Below are positions 1-8,353 of a DNA stretch of 14,069 nt, in pieces. The first letter of the stretch is position 1. Each line of letters opens with the position of its first letter. The notes below the pieces were generated by a model. It did no database searches. It saw nothing but the letters and a program-made list of their open reading frames with translations, and was not told where the DNA came from. Made by a program: the position numbers and the translations under genes. This stretch comes from Campylobacterales bacterium (GTDB lineage: Bacteria > Campylobacterota > Campylobacteria > Campylobacterales > Hydrogenimonadaceae): positions 1 to 14,069 of the forward strand of contig JAMOMS010000049.1 in the NCBI GenBank assembly GCA_027067015.1, in the 5' to 3' direction.

Positions 1-1080
1 AACCACTCCGGTGACGGAAGTTTTGACGCGCTCTACGCGGAGTACGCCGATCGGTATAACCTGATTCGTACCCGAGAAAACCTTGGGGGTGCCGGCGGGT
101 TTGGTTTGGGTATTCAGTGGGTAGTTGAAAGGGGGTATGACTACTGCTTTGTCAGCGAAGAGGATGCCCTGCCCGTTTCGGGTGATGAGGATATATTTGT
201 CGAAATGTTAAAGTATCGGGCACCCGATCGGTTTGTTGTTGCGCGCTATTTTGAGTTGGATGTCAACTCCTTTAATTTACACTATACGATCTACCCCTCC
301 TGGTTGATCAAAGAGGCGGGGACTTTGAACATGGGTCTCTTTTTTCGCGCCGATGATCAAGAGTGGGGCGAGCGTGTACGCAGGAGGGCCCGCCAAAGCG
401 GCAGACAGATGGAGACTGTAAGGGTGGCGCGTTCATACACCCATCCGTTGATTAAAAAGGGCTTTGGCCTTTTTGCCAACTATTTTTCCATGCGTAACGC
501 CTTTTTGGTCTATCTGAAATATCCCAACCGTCACTTTTTGGTTGACTATACGCTCAATTTTGTCAAATATTTCTCTTACGGGCTCTTTTGCTTGTTATAT
601 GACGGCAATCCGTGGCCGATGCGTCAGTTTGCGGTCGCCTACCTGGACTTTTTAAAAGAGGATTTAACTCATAACAAAGAGCGTATCGCGACATTGGGGC
701 AGGCCCTTTTGGAACCCAAACAGACCTACCGAATGCAAACGTGTGACTTTGATACCTTTTATCGGCGTTTTGCCGACAGAAAGATCGTGAGCGATTCGAT
801 GCGCAATCCTCACTTTTTGGTTTACCGTTTTGCCTTGTCGGCCAAAAAAGGTGTCATTGCCGGTAAATATAGCGGCGTGTCACGTCTCAAGGCGCTCTGG
901 TTTCGCCGAATTGTTTTTGTCGAGCACGTTGACTTTATGCAAAGGCGCATAGAGTACTTTGAGTATGAGAATCGCGGATGGCTATGGGCACGTGCGCTCC
1001 TTCTTTTCTCAACGGCGTTGGGCGCAATCGGCGCGGGTGTGACTTGGCCCGTTACTTTTGTAAAGAGATGGCGCGGATAG
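1..1080 (+). CDS. GT2 family glycosyltransferase, GlfT2/rhamnosyltransferase-like (5' end outside window)
   Basis: The reading frame is open from the first base to the TAG at 1078-1080, giving 359 visible codons. The TTG at 106 is not the real start, because conserved sequence lies before it. Visible codons 27-34 read ENLGGAGG, the nucleotide-sugar binding stretch typical of the GlfT2/rhamnosyltransferase branch of GT-A family 2. SEED at 52-55 occupies the position of the metal-binding DDD/DXD motif, and DDQEW at 118-122 matches the usual acidic catalytic-base region. A hydrophobic segment at about 329-350, followed by KRW, suggests C-terminal membrane association. The protein probably adds a sugar to the lipid-linked oligosaccharide on the cytoplasmic face. 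The donor cannot be read from the sequence. It is not an obvious PglI. Only 1 base separates it from the next gene. Confidence 0.85.
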   Translation, partial: NHSGDGSFDALYAEYADRYNLIRTRENLGGAGGFGLGIQWVVERGYDYCFVSEEDALPVSGDEDIFVEMLKYRAPDRFVVARYFELDVNSFNLHYTIYPSWLIKEAGTLNMGLFFRADDQEWGERVRRRARQSGRQMETVRVARSYTHPLIKKGFGLFANYFSMRNAFLVYLKYPNRHFLVDYTLNFVKYFSYGLFCLLYDGNPWPMRQFAVAYLDFLKEDLTHNKERIATLGQALLEPKQTYRMQTCDFDTFYRRFADRKIVSDSMRNPHFLVYRFALSAKKGVIAGKYSGVSRLKALWFRRIVFVEHVDFMQRRIEYFEYENRGWLWARALLLFSTALGAIGAGVTWPVTFVKRWRG

Positions 1081-1081
1081 G

Positions 1082-2140
1082 ATGCGACTGCTTTTTGTGA
1101 TCTCCTCTCTCTCATCCGGCGGCGCGGAGCGGGTGCTCTCTTTTTTGGCCAATCAATTGTGTCAGCGTCATGATGTGGTGATCGCGACATTTTCGGGTGA
1201 CGCTCCCTTTTACCCTCTTGATAGACGCGTCACGCATATGCGTCTTCATCTTTTAACCCCTTCGGCCAACCCGGCGGTACGTTTGGCCGGCATGGTTCGG
1301 CGGGTGTGGCGTTTATATAAGCTTATGCGAGAGTATCGGCCCGATGCGGTGCTCTCTTTTATGACCCATACCAATCTGACGGCCATTCTTTCGGCGCGAT
1401 TGGCGGGGGTGCGGATTGTGGTTTCAGAGCGTATCGCGCACGACTTTTACACCTCCGCGATGGTGCGGATATTGCGGCGACGGCTCTACCCTTTGGCTCA
1501 TTGCGTGCTCACGCAGACAGAAGCCGACGCGGCCTACTACAACACATTTGTGCCTACACGGGTTTTGCCCAATCCCGTTGCCGTTTCTCCAACGCAGGTA
1601 CGCGCCAAAACACAAACGGTTTTGGGGGTTGGACGGCTGGAAGCGCAAAAGGGATTTGAGGATCTTATTATCGCCTTTGCGTCGCTGGCTCGCCCGGGAT
1701 GGCGATTGGTGATTGTCGGCGAGGGGAGGCAACAAGAAGAGTTGGAGGCGTTGATCGCCCGCTATCCGGCGTCGGATATTGTCTTGGCGGGACGTCAAGA
1801 GGATATGGCGCCGTGGTATGCGGAAGCGTCGGTTTTTGTGCTGAGCTCCAGGCGGGAGGGTTTTCCAAACGCCCTTTTGGAAGCGATGGCTTTCGGGTGT
1901 GCGTGTGTCGCGTACGCGTGTCCTTACGGTCCCGAAGAGTTGATGACACATGAGAAAGAGGGGTTGTTGGTGCCGGCTAACGATCGTTTGCGATTGCAAG
2001 AGGCGTTGGGACGCGTGATGGATAGCGCTGTTTTGCGCAATCGATTGGCGCAATCGGCACGACAAAGAGCCGAGCGGTATGCGCCCGATCGGGTTATACC
2101 GCAGTGGGAGGCGGTGTTGTGTGAGGTGGCCGATGGATAG
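1082..2140 (+). CDS. GT4 family glycosyltransferase, PglH-like
   Basis: A complete 352-residue GT-B glycosyltransferase of family GT4. The N-terminus (MRLLFVISSLSSGGAER, residues 1-17) is the acceptor-domain signature shared by PglH and PglJ. The C-terminal donor domain has GVGRLEAQKG at 182-191 and an E-x7-E motif with Glu259 and Glu267 in EGFPNALLE, followed by a GPEE segment. Length and overall pattern resemble Campylobacter PglH (about 359 residues), which adds GalNAc units to the growing undecaprenyl-linked chain. It probably extends the lipid-linked glycan, but the sugar and the number of additions are not established. The ATG lies 1 base after the previous stop, and the 3' end overlaps the next gene by 8 bases. 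Confidence is high for the family and moderate for PglH equivalence. Confidence 0.88.
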   Translation: MRLLFVISSLSSGGAERVLSFLANQLCQRHDVVIATFSGDAPFYPLDRRVTHMRLHLLTPSANPAVRLAGMVRRVWRLYKLMREYRPDAVLSFMTHTNLTAILSARLAGVRIVVSERIAHDFYTSAMVRILRRRLYPLAHCVLTQTEADAAYYNTFVPTRVLPNPVAVSPTQVRAKTQTVLGVGRLEAQKGFEDLIIAFASLARPGWRLVIVGEGRQQEELEALIARYPASDIVLAGRQEDMAPWYAEASVFVLSSRREGFPNALLEAMAFGCACVAYACPYGPEELMTHEKEGLLVPANDRLRLQEALGRVMDSAVLRNRLAQSARQRAERYAPDRVIPQWEAVLCEVADG

Positions 2141-3260
2141 AAAGATTCGCCTGGTGCTTGCGATTCGCTCTTTGGATGTCGGCGGAGCCGAACGGCAGTT
2201 TATAGAGCTTGTCAAAGGAATTGACAAAAACCGTTTTGAGGTGATGGTTTGCACCATGTACAAAGGCAGGCGGGACGCGCATATTGAGGGGTTGACAGGT
2301 GTCAACTTTGTGCATTTACATAAACAGGGGCGGTATGATGTGCTACGTTTTGGCTTGCGTTATAAAAAGCTACTCAAAGCCTTTGCCCCCGATGTGATTT
2401 ATGCGTTTTTAGGGGAGATGAGCCTCTTTTCGCTTTGGTGCAAACCCGCGGAAACCAAAGTGATTTGGGGTATACGGGCTTCAAATATGCGGTTACACCT
2501 GTACGGTTTGATGCCTCGGCTCCTTTTTCGATTGCAAAAAGAGCTCTCTTCGCGGGTAGACGCCATTGTCACCAACTCTCGTGCCGCCGTCGACTTTCAT
2601 GCAAAAGTCGGATTTGATATGCGCAAGGCCGAAGTGATTTATAACGGGATTGATATACAACGTTTCAAGCCGGATGCGCAAGCCAGAAGGGAATTTCGCC
2701 TCCGTTACAATGTGCAGGAGGATGAGACGGTTATCGGTATTGCGGCGCGTCTGGACCCGATGAAAGGTTATCCGATTTTTGCGCGGGCGATTCAGCGCCT
2801 TTTGCAAGAGCACCCAAAACTCAAGATCTTTTCAGCCGGTACGGGTTCGGCGGAGATTAAGCGACAATGTGAGGCAATACTCGGAGCGTATGATCGACAA
2901 CGTTTTATCTGGCTGGGAGAGGTGGATGAGATGGCCTCTTTTTACAACGGATTGGATCTTTATGTCTCTTCATCGCTTTTTGGAGAGGGATTTAGCAACA
3001 GCGTCGCCGAGGCGATGGCGTGCGGTATTGCCTGTGTTGTTACCGATGTGGGTGACAGCGCCGTGATTGTGGGAGAGACCGGTTGGGTTGTTTTGCCGGG
3101 GGATGCCGATGCGCTTTATCGGCAGGTTAAAGCGGTGTTGGGGGTGTGCCGCAATAAACGGAGGAAAGCGGCGTGTCGTGACAGAATCACGCAGAACTTT
3201 TCCATAGAAAAGATGGTGCGTCAAAGCGAGGAGGTGGTAAGAAGATGTGCGGCATTGTAG
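2133..3260 (+). CDS. GT4 family glycosyltransferase
   Basis: A 375-residue GT-B enzyme of family GT4. The ATG at 2133 is preferred because it overlaps the upstream stop in ATGGATAG, has a GAGG-type ribosome site just before it, and begins the protein shortly ahead of the first beta strand (KIRLVLAIRSL). An upstream in-frame start at 2079 would only add an arginine-rich, non-conserved stretch. GGAER occurs at about residues 17-21. The donor domain carries IAARLDPMKG and an E-x7-E motif with Glu285 and Glu293 in EGFSNSVAE. It lies between the PglH-like GT4 and the amidotransferase, so it probably adds another sugar to the lipid-linked oligosaccharide. Donor, acceptor and linkage are unknown, and it does not match PglA, PglH or PglJ closely enough for a symbol. 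Confidence 0.88.
   Translation: MDRKIRLVLAIRSLDVGGAERQFIELVKGIDKNRFEVMVCTMYKGRRDAHIEGLTGVNFVHLHKQGRYDVLRFGLRYKKLLKAFAPDVIYAFLGEMSLFSLWCKPAETKVIWGIRASNMRLHLYGLMPRLLFRLQKELSSRVDAIVTNSRAAVDFHAKVGFDMRKAEVIYNGIDIQRFKPDAQARREFRLRYNVQEDETVIGIAARLDPMKGYPIFARAIQRLLQEHPKLKIFSAGTGSAEIKRQCEAILGAYDRQRFIWLGEVDEMASFYNGLDLYVSSSLFGEGFSNSVAEAMACGIACVVTDVGDSAVIVGETGWVVLPGDADALYRQVKAVLGVCRNKRRKAACRDRITQNFSIEKMVRQSEEVVRRCAAL
3229..3235 (+). promoter_or_regulatory. strong ribosome binding site of asnB
   Basis: AGGAGGT, a near-perfect anti-16S complement, lies 9 bases before the ATG at 3245 and inside the 3' end of the upstream GT4 gene. It supports the start that places Cys at position 2 of the amidotransferase. 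Confidence 0.7.
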
Positions 3261-5092
3261 GAGTAAAAGGGGCGGATAGGGGGGAGTTGGCCCGCATGAT
3301 GAAGGTCATCGGCCGTCGGGGGCCCGATGATAGCGGAAATTATAGCGATGCGCACATAAGTCTGGGGCACGTGCGTCTGGCCGTTTTGGATTTAAGTGAG
3401 GCGGGCCGTCAGCCGATGAGGTTTGACAACCTTGTCATTGTCTTTAATGGAGAGGTTTACAACTTCCGCGACATCCGTCGGGAGCTTGCGTCGGAGTATC
3501 TGTTTGAATCCGAAACCGATACGGAGGTCGTGCTTAAAGCGTGGCACAAATGGGGCGCATCCGCGTTGGCGCGTTTTCGGGGGATGTTTGCCTTTGCGAT
3601 TTACGATCTTTCGTCTCAAACGGTGACACTTGTGCGAGACAGGGTAGGGGTGAAACCGCTCTATTACCTCGATGACGGTGAGCGTTTTGCGTTTGCCAGC
3701 CAACCGGGAGCACTCAAAGCGTATGACGGCGATCTGTCAATCCGGCAAGAGGCGCTGTGTGAATTTTTTCAGTACGGTTACATCTCTTCCGGACTCAGTA
3801 TCTATCGGCACGTGCGCAAGGTGCCTCCCGCGCATATGTTGACTTACGACCTCAAAAACGGTCGGTCGGAGTTACAATCCTATTGGTCGATCCTCCCCTT
3901 TTTCGACAAACCGAAGTTTCAAAAGAGTGAAGAGGAGCTGATCGACGAACTCGAAGCACTGCTGATCGACAGCTTTTCTTTGCGGATGGTCGCCGACGTG
4001 CCGGTGGGGGTGTTTCTTAGCGGCGGCATCGACAGCTCCGTTGTCGCGGCCATTTTGCAAAAACATTACGGCGGCATCCACACCTTTACCATCGGCTTCA
4101 ACGAAGCCGCCTACAACGAAGCCGAGTGGGCCAAAAAGGTCGCCGCCCATCTGGGAACGACCCATACCGAGCGTTATTTGGACGCCGAAGCGGCCAAAGA
4201 GATTTTGCTTCGGTTTGTGGAGATTTATGACGAGCCTTTCGGGGATAGTAGCGGGATTCCCACGACATTGGTGGCCGGTGTGGCCAAAGAGGCGGGGATG
4301 AAGGTGGTGCTGAGCGCTGACGGCGGGGATGAGGTATTTTGCGGTTATGAGCGTTACTGGTATAACTACGCCATAGGCAAAAAGATTTTTCTGCTACCGC
4401 GTCCGTTGCGCCGACTGCTGGCCAAAACAATGGAAGTGGTGGGGGTAGATCGCGCCTCGAAACTTTTTAAAATAAAAAACTTCGCCCACAAATATAATCA
4501 GCTTGGCGAGATGCTCAAAGATGATGATTGGCGCCACTTTTACGAAAAGATGGTGCACAACGCCAAGGGGTATCAGACACGCGCCCTTTTGGGATGTGAG
4601 GTGCATAACGATGAGAGCGGGTTTTTGGCGGGACTTCGCGAGCACCCGATGCAGGGGATGATGCTTTGGGATTACCACCGTTACCTGCCCGATGATATTT
4701 TGGTCAAAGTTGACCGCGCGACGATGTTTCACTCCATCGAGGGGCGTGAACCTTTGCTTGATCACCGGATCGCCGAGTTTATGGCTCAGGTGCCTTTCGG
4801 GTACAAGTATCGTGACGGTACGAGCAAATACCTGTTGCGTAAAGTGTTGGAGCGCTATTTGCCCGTTGATTTGATTGATCGTCCCAAAATGGGCTTTGGT
4901 ATTCCGATGTTTGAGTGGTTTGGAGGGACTTTGGGAGAGCTTTTTGACGACTATTTTGCGGGGGAGGATGAGTGGTTGAATATGCAGTTTGCCCGGGACG
5001 AGCTTGCGCGGTTTCGTAAAGGACTACCGGTTAATGTGAATCTGCTTTGGTTTGTTTTGGTCTATAGGATGTGGAGCAGACGGTGGCTGTAA
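3245..5092 (+). CDS. asnB: asparagine synthase-type glutamine amidotransferase
   Basis: A 615-residue class II amidotransferase. The start is fixed by the N-terminal MCGIVG, since Cys2 becomes the glutaminase nucleophile after Met removal. Other glutaminase signatures are RRGPDD (24-29), HVRLAVLDLS (42-51) and NGEVYN (68-73). The synthetase domain has the ATP-pyrophosphatase loop SGGIDSS at 259-265. The family uses glutamine ammonia and ATP to convert a carboxylate to an amide. Its position between glycan glycosyltransferases suggests it amidates a uronic-acid sugar rather than aspartate, as proposed for WbpS- and WbtH-type homologues in O-antigen loci. This substrate is inference, and ordinary asparagine synthesis cannot be excluded. 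It overlaps the upstream gene by 16 bases and the downstream gene by about 10. Confidence 0.92.
   Translation: MCGIVGVKGADRGELARMMKVIGRRGPDDSGNYSDAHISLGHVRLAVLDLSEAGRQPMRFDNLVIVFNGEVYNFRDIRRELASEYLFESETDTEVVLKAWHKWGASALARFRGMFAFAIYDLSSQTVTLVRDRVGVKPLYYLDDGERFAFASQPGALKAYDGDLSIRQEALCEFFQYGYISSGLSIYRHVRKVPPAHMLTYDLKNGRSELQSYWSILPFFDKPKFQKSEEELIDELEALLIDSFSLRMVADVPVGVFLSGGIDSSVVAAILQKHYGGIHTFTIGFNEAAYNEAEWAKKVAAHLGTTHTERYLDAEAAKEILLRFVEIYDEPFGDSSGIPTTLVAGVAKEAGMKVVLSADGGDEVFCGYERYWYNYAIGKKIFLLPRPLRRLLAKTMEVVGVDRASKLFKIKNFAHKYNQLGEMLKDDDWRHFYEKMVHNAKGYQTRALLGCEVHNDESGFLAGLREHPMQGMMLWDYHRYLPDDILVKVDRATMFHSIEGREPLLDHRIAEFMAQVPFGYKYRDGTSKYLLRKVLERYLPVDLIDRPKMGFGIPMFEWFGGTLGELFDDYFAGEDEWLNMQFARDELARFRKGLPVNVNLLWFVLVYRMWSRRWL
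5073..5076 (+). promoter_or_regulatory. ribosome binding site that selects the pglJ start
   Basis: GGAG lies 6 bases before the GTG at 5083. An alternative in-frame GTG at 5071 has no purine-rich site in front of it. The site is within the last codons of asnB, so pglJ translation is probably coupled to that of asnB. Confidence 0.55.
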
Positions 5093-6234
5093 AGAGACGT
5101 TTGGGCATTGTGCTCTACTCTTTGAGCGCCGGCGGCGCGGAACGGGTGGTTTCTGTTTTGCTTCCCTATCTGCTTAAAAGGTATGAGATTACACTCTTTT
5201 TAATGAATGATACACTCTATTATTCGCTTCCCCAAGGGGTTGAAACGGTTTGGCTGGAGCATTCGGCTCCTGATGAGCCGGGTTGGTTAAAGCTTTTGAA
5301 ATTGCCGCTTTTGGCGTGGCGATTGAAACGGGCGTGTCAAAAACGCCGAATTAAAAGGGTGCTGACATTGATGAACCGACCCAACTATATCGGGGTGTTG
5401 GCCAAGCTTTACGGTTGGCGCGGGTATTTGATTATCGGTGAAAGGGGAACCCCCTCTCGGCAGTATGCCGGGAATACGCCTCACGCGCGTATAAACAGGT
5501 GGCTGATTCGCACCCTCTATCCTCGGGCCGATAAAGTCACGGCCAACTCATACGGCGCTTTAACCGATTTAAAGGAGCGTTTTGGCGTACCGCCGCAAAA
5601 GCTGGCGGTCTTTTATAATCCTTTTAAGCCGCCTGAAAGGATACAAGTGCGCGAAGCGGTAGAAAAAGAGAGCGGTACGTTTGTCTTTGTAACCGTCGGA
5701 CGCTTGGATGAGGGGAAAAATCACCGTATGCTGATAGAGGCTTTCAAAAGAGTCAGGCAACCGCATATGCGGCTTTGGATTGTAGGAGACGGCCCTTTGC
5801 GTTCCGAGTTGGAAGCGCAGGCAAAATCTTTGGACGGTGCGGTTACGTTTTGGGGGCGACAAGACCCTTTTGCTCTTTTGCACACAGCCGATGTGTTTGT
5901 TTTCGGTTCCAAAAGAGAAGGATTGCCCAATGTGTTAATCGAGGCGCTATATTGCCGTTTGCCGGTGATCTCAACCGATTGCATGAGCGGGCCCCGTGAA
6001 ATTTTGGCCGATGAACGCGACTATGCCGAGCCGACACGCGGCTATCGCGTGGTAACCTACGGGATTTTGGTAGAAGAGGAGAACGTTCAGTCTATGGCCG
6101 GGGCGATGAAAGAAGTGTATAATAATAAAAATTTACGAGAGATGTTGGCCGAACGCGCGGCTGAACGGGCTGATTTTTTTCAGGCGGAAAGAGCCGTTTT
6201 GGCTTTGCAAAAGTGGTTGGAAGAGCAAAAATGA
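5083..6234 (+). CDS. pglJ: GT4 glycosyltransferase, PglJ homologue
   Basis: A GT-B family 4 enzyme of 383 residues from the GTG at 5083 (387 from a weaker GTG at 5071). The N-terminus LGIVLYSLSAGGAERVV closely resembles Campylobacter jejuni PglJ. So do LPYLLKRYEI, LMND, an NRPNYI segment near residue 98 and the TLYPRAD segment. The donor domain has TVGRLDEGKNH and an E-x7-E motif with Glu279 and Glu287. In C. jejuni, PglJ adds the second GalNAc (alpha-1,4) to Und-PP-diNAcBac-GalNAc. The same second-extension step is likely here, though the sugar may differ. It sits directly before pglB, as in Campylobacter, and its TGA overlaps the pglB ATG. A PglH-type role is the main alternative. Confidence 0.85.
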   Translation: MAVKRRLGIVLYSLSAGGAERVVSVLLPYLLKRYEITLFLMNDTLYYSLPQGVETVWLEHSAPDEPGWLKLLKLPLLAWRLKRACQKRRIKRVLTLMNRPNYIGVLAKLYGWRGYLIIGERGTPSRQYAGNTPHARINRWLIRTLYPRADKVTANSYGALTDLKERFGVPPQKLAVFYNPFKPPERIQVREAVEKESGTFVFVTVGRLDEGKNHRMLIEAFKRVRQPHMRLWIVGDGPLRSELEAQAKSLDGAVTFWGRQDPFALLHTADVFVFGSKREGLPNVLIEALYCRLPVISTDCMSGPREILADERDYAEPTRGYRVVTYGILVEEENVQSMAGAMKEVYNNKNLREMLAERAAERADFFQAERAVLALQKWLEEQK

Positions 6235-8351
6235 AAACAAAGAAACATAACGGTATCGGGCATACCTCGGAAGTGACGTTTTGGTTAATGACGGCGGTGG
6301 CGTACCTTTTTGCCCTGACGGTACGGTATTACTGGGTGGGATGGGCAGAACACTATCCTGAGTTTTTTTGGCACGGTACCTTAATGATCAATACCAATGA
6401 CGGCTACTTTTGGGGTGAGGGAGCCAGGGATATTCTTGCGGGTTTCCATCAGCCCCATGACCTTTCGCCCGTGACAGAGCCGTTATCGAAACTGACGGCG
6501 TGGTTGGTGCGGGTTGCGCCCTGGTCGTTGGAAGAGGTGATGTTGTGGTTGCCGGCTGTTATGGGCTCTTTGATCGTGATACCGGTGATGTTGATTGCCA
6601 GGGAGTTAAAACAGGAGATTATGGGCTTTGTGGCGGCCCTGCTTGCCGGGATTGCATGGAGCTACTACAACCGTACCATGGTAGGGTATTATGATACCGA
6701 TATGCTAACGGTTGTGTGGCCCTCGCTGATATTGTGGGCGATTGTGCGGGCGCATTTGCGCAAAGAGAAGTGGATGCCGCTTGCGGTGGCTTTGTTGATG
6801 CTACTTTATTGGAACTGGTACCCTTCGGCGGCGCCGTTGAACTTGGCCTTTGTGTTGGCGGTGTTGTTATATACCCTGCTCTTTGAGAGAAAAACGCTAT
6901 ATCACTACAGGCTTTTGGCTTTTATGACAATCGCGCTCTCTTCCGCGCCGGTTTGGGTATTGGTTGTTGCTTTATCGGCTTTGGGTATATGGTTTTGGAA
7001 ACAGAGAGGATTCAAAGAGCACCTGTACGCGCTTGGTGCCTCTTTATTGCTGTTTGCGGTTTGGGGCGGTCTGGAGCCGGTTTGGTATCAGGTAAAGGGG
7101 TACTTGCTTCGAGAAGGGGCGCAAGATGGGCTGAACCTGCACTATTTTGCCGTCACCAAAACCGTGAGAGAGGCGGGCCGTATACCTTTTGAGCTGTTTG
7201 CCAATCGCATTAGCGGTTCGGTTGGGGTTTTTGCCCTTTCGGTTGTCGGGTATGTGATGTTGGCCTGGCGGTATCGGGTGATGTGGCTGGCCCTGCCGAT
7301 GGTGGGCTTGGGGTTTTTGGCGCTCAACGGCGGATTGCGTTTTACGGTTTATGCCGTGCCCATTTGCGCCCTGGGTTTTGGCTATTTGGCGGTCTGGATA
7401 GCGGAGTATGTCAGCGCCTTTTCTGGGCAAAAGCGCCGTATACTCTTTTACCTTCTGATCGCCCTTTTTGTGCCGACGGCCCTGTTCCCCAATATTGAGC
7501 ATATCAAGGCCTATAAAGTGCCGACGGTTTTGAATCGTGAAGAGGTGACGGTGCTTGATCGGCTACGCCGTTTGGCCAAGCGTGAAGATTATGTCTTAAC
7601 CTGGTGGGACTACGGTTATCCGGTCCGTTTTTACGCGGATGTGAAAACATTGATTGACGGCGGCAAGCATTCCGGTGATGTCAATTTTCCCGTCAGTTAC
7701 GCCTTAAGCCGTCCGCAGGTTGCCAGTGCCAATATGGCGCGCTTGGATGTTGAGTTTACGGAGCGTGCCTACGCGAAAGGTGAGGAGGGGGATTATTTGG
7801 GGCGCATGATGAGGGCCTATAAAGCGCAAGACCCCGACCGCTTTTTGGCCCGTTTGCAAGATAAAATCTCTTTGCCGGCCAAAACCCGGGATGTTTACTA
7901 CTATCTGCCTTTACGGATGTTGGATATTTTTCCCACGGTTTGCGCTTTTAGTAATATTGATCTGCATACCGGTCAGATGCGACGCCAACCTTTCTTTATA
8001 GTAAGCGACCGTTTCAAGGATACCCCGCAAAAGCTCTATCTGGGTGGCGGGATCGTGCTCAACAAAAAAAACGGGCGTATCGCGTTGGGCCAAAAAGAGA
8101 TCCCTTTGGCTTCTATTACTACCGTGACGCTGGATAAGGCCGGACGGCCAAGGGCGCAGACGCAAAAGTTACACGATGGCGCGCCGCTTTACCTGATTTT
8201 CATGCGCTCTTATGGGCGTATTTTATTGATGGATCGCCAGATGTTTGACTCTGCTTATATTCAACTGTTTGTACTGGGACGCTATGATCCGGCGCTTTTT
8301 GAGCCGGTGATCTTTTCGCCCTATGCCGCGGTTTATAAGTTAAAAAGATAG
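6231..8351 (+). CDS. pglB: N-linking oligosaccharyltransferase PglB (STT3 family)
   Basis: A membrane oligosaccharyltransferase of 706 residues (C. jejuni PglB has 713) that transfers the lipid-linked glycan to Asn on periplasmic proteins. The ATG at 6231 overlaps the pglJ stop in ATGA. The first 420 or so residues are a multi-pass membrane domain, and the rest is the periplasmic domain ending in KLKR. Catalytic and binding elements are all present: Asp57 in NDGY; Asp155 and Asp157 in YYDTDM; Glu314 in the external-loop 5 region (TVREAG); Arg326 in RISGS; WWDYG at 458-462 for +2 Ser/Thr recognition; DGGKH at 476-480; and the MI motif M563-x-x-I566 followed by V570. Arg326 corresponds to the arginine (C. 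jejuni Arg328) that demands an acidic residue at -2, so a D/E-X-N-X-S/T sequon is expected. Confidence 0.97.
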   Translation: MKTKKHNGIGHTSEVTFWLMTAVAYLFALTVRYYWVGWAEHYPEFFWHGTLMINTNDGYFWGEGARDILAGFHQPHDLSPVTEPLSKLTAWLVRVAPWSLEEVMLWLPAVMGSLIVIPVMLIARELKQEIMGFVAALLAGIAWSYYNRTMVGYYDTDMLTVVWPSLILWAIVRAHLRKEKWMPLAVALLMLLYWNWYPSAAPLNLAFVLAVLLYTLLFERKTLYHYRLLAFMTIALSSAPVWVLVVALSALGIWFWKQRGFKEHLYALGASLLLFAVWGGLEPVWYQVKGYLLREGAQDGLNLHYFAVTKTVREAGRIPFELFANRISGSVGVFALSVVGYVMLAWRYRVMWLALPMVGLGFLALNGGLRFTVYAVPICALGFGYLAVWIAEYVSAFSGQKRRILFYLLIALFVPTALFPNIEHIKAYKVPTVLNREEVTVLDRLRRLAKREDYVLTWWDYGYPVRFYADVKTLIDGGKHSGDVNFPVSYALSRPQVASANMARLDVEFTERAYAKGEEGDYLGRMMRAYKAQDPDRFLARLQDKISLPAKTRDVYYYLPLRMLDIFPTVCAFSNIDLHTGQMRRQPFFIVSDRFKDTPQKLYLGGGIVLNKKNGRIALGQKEIPLASITTVTLDKAGRPRAQTQKLHDGAPLYLIFMRSYGRILLMDRQMFDSAYIQLFVLGRYDPALFEPVIFSPYAAVYKLKR

Positions 8352-8353
8352 TT

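Noticed and set aside
106..1080. TTG at 106 as the true start of the GT2 gene
   Set aside because: The frame is open to base 1 and the conserved ENLGGAGG motif lies before 106, so the gene begins outside the window.
1424..2305. 293-codon open frame on the minus strand
   Set aside because: It lies wholly opposite the two GT4 genes, its translation is rich in Arg, Pro, Ser and His with no domain, and no ribosome site was seen. It is a shadow of the coding strand.
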